Source of the DNA: SG8-41 sp035259205
Lineage (GTDB): Bacteria; Pseudomonadota; Gammaproteobacteria; Burkholderiales; SG8-41
Reading direction: 5' to 3'
Assembly: GCA_035259205.1 (NCBI GenBank)
Contig: DATFWO010000247.1
Coordinates: 1-26,102 of the forward strand
DNA length: 26,102 nt
The position numbers were made by a program, and so were the translations under genes. Below the pieces are notes generated by a model. That model was given only the letters and a program-made list of their open reading frames with translations. It made no database searches and was not told the origin of the DNA. Below, one piece after another: positions 24,020 through 26,102 of this stretch. Within the stretch, counting starts at the first letter, position 1. Each line of letters starts with the position of its first letter.

Positions 24020-24412
24020 TTATTCCCTGTTCGCCTCCCGCTCCAGCGGCGCTATCACTTCGAGGTCCAGCCGGACGCTACGGTTACGATTTTCCTTGAG
24101 CCCCGATACCCTGGCTTCGAGCGTCTCACCGCGATCGATCTGGCGCGCCACGGCGGCGTTGTCCCGGCGCGGCAGATAGCCCAGCTTACGGCCACGCCAC
24201 TCTATGCAGATGGCGTTGGGATCATACGGATTGTCGGGCTCGCGCACCAGTTTGATGCGGTCGCCCACGCTTATGTCGTGCCATACCTCGCGGGCTTCGT
24301 AGTGACGCAGTCCGGCGACCGGCGAGCGCTGGACGACGATAACCGCCTCCCTCGCCCAGCCGAGCGGGGCGCAGAGTGCAACGGCGAGGCCGATCGCGGA
24401 GCGTACCTGCAC
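24020..24412 (-). CDS. Exported HIRAN-domain protein
   Basis: This 130-residue protein has an apparent signal peptide followed by a HIRAN domain. The first 20 residues (QVRSAIGLAVALCAPLGWA) give a short basic start, a hydrophobic core and an Ala-Arg cleavage region. The HIRAN core follows: SPVAGLRHYEAREVW, DRIKLVREPDNPYDPNAICI and GRKLGYLPRRDNAAVARQID, which closely match the family. HIRAN domains usually bind single-stranded DNA ends in helicases such as HLTF. A secreted stand-alone version has no clear job. GTG 24412 is chosen because a longer frame (to 24490) would overlap hemJ and bury the signal peptide. It lies 46 bp after hemJ and before the repeat array. Confidence 0.8.
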   Translation of the reverse strand: MQVRSAIGLAVALCAPLGWAREAVIVVQRSPVAGLRHYEAREVWHDISVGDRIKLVREPDNPYDPNAICIEWRGRKLGYLPRRDNAAVARQIDRGETLEARVSGLKENRNRSVRLDLEVIAPLEREANRE

Positions 24413-24458
24413 TGTTCCGTACCCGTCAGGTCTGCCAGCCAATCCTGCCGGCAAAGTA

Positions 24459-24872
24459 CTAAAACGGTTTGACGACGGCGAGGATGACAACCGCGATCAG
24501 GATCAGCGTGGGAACCTCGTTGAACCAGCGGTACCAGACATGGCTGCGGGTGTTGCGGTCGCGCTTGAAATCCAGCAGCAACTTCCCGCACCAGAGGTGA
24601 TAGGCGATGAGGACGACAACCAGCACGAGCTTCGCGTGCAGCCAGCCGCCGGTAATGCCGTAGCCCTGCCACAGCCACGTCCCGAACGCGACGGTCAACA
24701 CCGCCCCGGGAGTCATGATGCCGTAGTAGAGCTTGCGCTCCATGACCTTGAAGCGCTCGCGGCTTGCCGTGTCCTCAGCCATCGCGTGGTAAACGAACAG
24801 CCGGGGCAGGTAGAACAGGCCCGCGAACCAGGTCACCACGAAGACGACATGCAAGGCCTTGATCCACAGCAT
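24459..24872 (-). CDS. hemJ: Protoporphyrinogen oxidase HemJ
   Basis: This 137-residue four-helix inner-membrane protein of the HemJ/YidD-CopD-like family converts protoporphyrinogen IX to protoporphyrin IX in haem synthesis. The conserved start MLWIKALHVVFVVTWFAGLF carries the essential His8. The second conserved segment LPRLFVYHA follows. Later LHAKLVLVVVLIAYHLW contains the conserved Lys and His, and RWFNEVPTLILIAVVILAVV is the last helix. The length is normal and the C-terminus KPF is typical. The ATG at 24872 has only a weak ribosome binding site. It is upstream of the HIRAN gene on the same strand. Confidence 0.94.
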   Translation of the reverse strand: MLWIKALHVVFVVTWFAGLFYLPRLFVYHAMAEDTASRERFKVMERKLYYGIMTPGAVLTVAFGTWLWQGYGITGGWLHAKLVLVVVLIAYHLWCGKLLLDFKRDRNTRSHVWYRWFNEVPTLILIAVVILAVVKPF

Positions 24873-24882
24873 TTTCAGGACC

Positions 24883-24946
24883 GTGATGAGTGATGGGATG
24901 AGTCGCGCCCTCGTGATGAACGGCGGATTGTGTCCGTTCCATCACG
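24883..24946. repeat. Short heptads and hairpin between hemJ and the ABC permease
   Basis: GTGATGA and GTGATGG (24883-24896) are two units in 7-bp phase, and CGTGATGAACGG (24912-24923) faces CCGTTCCATCACG (24934-24946) with one bulged base. The units resemble the GTGACTGAAACGGC repeats before rlmL. There is no run of T on the minus strand, so an intrinsic terminator is not indicated. Confidence 0.55.
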
Positions 24947-24981
24947 CGGGGGTCAACCGGCGTTGGGCGTCCGGATTGGGC

Positions 24982-25767
24982 CTATTTCAGCAGGCGGCGT
25001 CGCGTCAGCACCACCGCGGCATAGAAGCTGAGCGTTGCGTAGCCGGCAAGGATGGCCAAATGGACGGGCACGTTCGGGGGGATCGCCCCATTCACCAGGG
25101 GGCGCACGAGCGCCACCGCGTGGGTGAGCGGCAAGCCGTGCGCCACCGCTTGAACCGCGTCAGGTAGCTGGCCGAGCGGAAAGAATACGCCGCACACGAG
25201 CATCATCGGCGTAATTGCGAGCGTGAAGTAATACATGAAGAAATCGTAGCTGGGGGACAAGGCGGTCATGACCAGCCCCATGCTGGCGAAGGCGAAACCG
25301 GTAAGGAACACGATCGGTATCGCCCACAGCGCCAGCGCAGAATGCGTGAGGCCCAGGGCCCACGCCACGAGCAGCACCGCCAGGCCCGAAAGCAAGCTCT
25401 TGCTCGCGGCCCACACCGCTTCTCCCAGCACCACATCGTCCAGAGCCACCGGCGCGTTCATGATGGCGTCCCACGTCCTTTGCACGTGCATACGCGAAAA
25501 GCCCGAGTACATGGCCTCGAAAGAAGCGCTCATCATCGTGCTCGAGCACACCGTTCCCGCGGCGAGAAACGCGATATAGGAGGTCCCGCCCACATCGGAG
25601 AGCATTGCGCCCAGCCCGTAGCCCAGTCCGAGCATGTACAGCATAGGGTCGGCGAGATTGCCGAGCATCGACGGGATCGCGAGCTTGCGCCATACCAGGG
25701 AATTGCGGCGCCAGACATAGGAATGCCGGATACTGAATGCGGGCAACGCCAGAAGCTTGGATGTCAT
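24982..25767 (-). CDS. ABC-2 type transporter permease, NodJ-like
   Basis: This 261-residue membrane subunit belongs to the ABC-2/NodJ export family. About six hydrophobic segments are visible (for example MLGNLADPMLYMLGLGYGLG, SYIAFLAAGTVCSSTMM and the run FTLAITPMMLVCGVFFPLGQLP, given here in part). The loop between, with SFEAMYSGFSRMHVQRTWDAIMNAPV, is the conserved cytoplasmic region of this family that couples to the ATPase. The ATG at 25767 is chosen over one at 25797 because a GAGGGG ribosome binding site lies 8 bases before it. It is the partner of the ATP-binding gene just upstream. The cargo is unknown; NodIJ exports lipo-oligosaccharides, but most homologues have no known substrate. 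Confidence 0.9.
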   Translation of the reverse strand: MTSKLLALPAFSIRHSYVWRRNSLVWRKLAIPSMLGNLADPMLYMLGLGYGLGAMLSDVGGTSYIAFLAAGTVCSSTMMSASFEAMYSGFSRMHVQRTWDAIMNAPVALDDVVLGEAVWAASKSLLSGLAVLLVAWALGLTHSALALWAIPIVFLTGFAFASMGLVMTALSPSYDFFMYYFTLAITPMMLVCGVFFPLGQLPDAVQAVAHGLPLTHAVALVRPLVNGAIPPNVPVHLAILAGYATLSFYAAVVLTRRRLLK

Positions 25768-25804
25768 CGTTGGAACCCCTCGGCTCGTTCTAGTCACGTA
25801 TTAA

Positions 25805-26102
25805 TCAGTCGCGGAGCTCACGGCCCGTGAGCTTCAGGAATACGTCTTCCAGATTGGCGTGACGGTGCAGGTAGCGCAGATCGCGGCGATGCTCGAGATC
25901 GCGCACCAGGGGATCAGCGTCGCGTGTGTAGCAGAACACCGTTTCCCCCGCTTTTTCGCAGCGCCGGCTGTGAGACCGACCGAAATCGGCGGCCCATTTT
26001 TCCGCTCCATCACCGTAAACCTCCACTACCTGCGGCTCGATATGGCGCTCGATCAACTCGCGCGGTGCGCCTTCTGCAATGATGCGCCCGCGGTCGAGGA
26101 TA
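25805..26102 (-). CDS. ABC transporter ATP-binding protein, NodI-like (C-terminal part, cut by right edge)
   Basis: The frame runs off the right edge, so only the last 98 codons are present. The visible part opens with ILDRGRIIAEGAPRELI, the stretch after the Walker B/H-loop region of an ABC ATPase, where many exporters read DHG.ii..G.P.eLi. It continues through VEVYGD and ends with HANLEDVFLKLTGRELRD, the ending typical of NodI-like and daunorubicin-type ATPases (LEDVFL..TGR.L). The Walker A and B motifs lie outside the window. Stop at 25807-25805 lies 37 bp before the permease start, so the two form an operon. Confidence 0.88.
   Translation of the reverse strand, partial: ILDRGRIIAEGAPRELIERHIEPQVVEVYGDGAEKWAADFGRSHSRRCEKAGETVFCYTRDADPLVRDLEHRRDLRYLHRHANLEDVFLKLTGRELRD

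Overview
This is a 26.1 kb, G+C-rich chromosomal stretch with the gene content and order of a betaproteobacterium (Burkholderiales or a related, possibly uncultured, lineage). The evidence is the order nadD-rsfS-rlmH-maf-rng, yggS next to pilT-pilU, a homodimeric pyruvate dehydrogenase E1, a class I PHA synthase and a LiuR-type MerR regulator beside isovaleryl-CoA dehydrogenase. Most of the window is core metabolism and housekeeping. I see no prophage, CRISPR array, insertion sequence, tRNA or rRNA.

Layout. (1) Bases 1-4177 are a leucine/isovalerate catabolism locus. A minus-strand operon runs liuR, liuA, thiolase, DsbA-like isomerase (cut by the left edge), and a metallo-beta-lactamase-fold gene diverges from it. 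Three near-identical 19-bp operators (172-190, 2601-2619, 3101-3119) mark a likely LiuR regulon. (2) Bases 4187-8383 hold phaC, an HSD10-like short-chain dehydrogenase, a chromate transporter and a 40-codon relic of an enoyl-CoA hydratase. (3) Bases 8384-12789 hold aceE-aceF behind a perfect TATAAT box and a leader with three consecutive perfect inverted repeats. (4) Bases 12820-16660 are the nadD-rsfS-rlmH-maf-rng cluster. (5) Bases 16678-19321, on the minus strand, are yggS-proC-yggT-yggU. (6) Bases 19414-21692 are pilT-pilU, followed by a tandem 120-bp element, each copy with a hairpin and an intrinsic terminator. (7) Bases 21985 to the end, on the minus strand, are a small putative DNA-binding protein, an RlmL-like methyltransferase, an exported HIRAN protein, hemJ and a NodIJ-like ABC exporter cut by the right edge.

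How the genes fit together. Leucine breakdown yields acetyl-CoA and acetoacetate. The thiolase interconverts acetyl-CoA and acetoacetyl-CoA, and PhaC polymerises hydroxyacyl-CoA, so the left third links amino-acid catabolism to carbon storage. PDH feeds the same acetyl-CoA pool.

The most unusual signal is in the gaps between genes. Several carry arrays of short repeats in 7-bp phase (GTGACTN, GGTGAAC and relatives), usually as two facing arms able to form a long hairpin: aceE-aceF, proC-yggS and rlmL-HIRAN clearly; SDR-chrA, aceF-nadD and hemJ-permease in weaker form. They reach into gene ends: the yggS stop codon lies inside one array and rlmL has a spurious repeat-coded N-terminal extension. 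Other points of interest are a GTG start codon in the loop of a perfect 11-bp hairpin (nadD), the tandem hairpin-terminator element after pilU, and the aceE leader.
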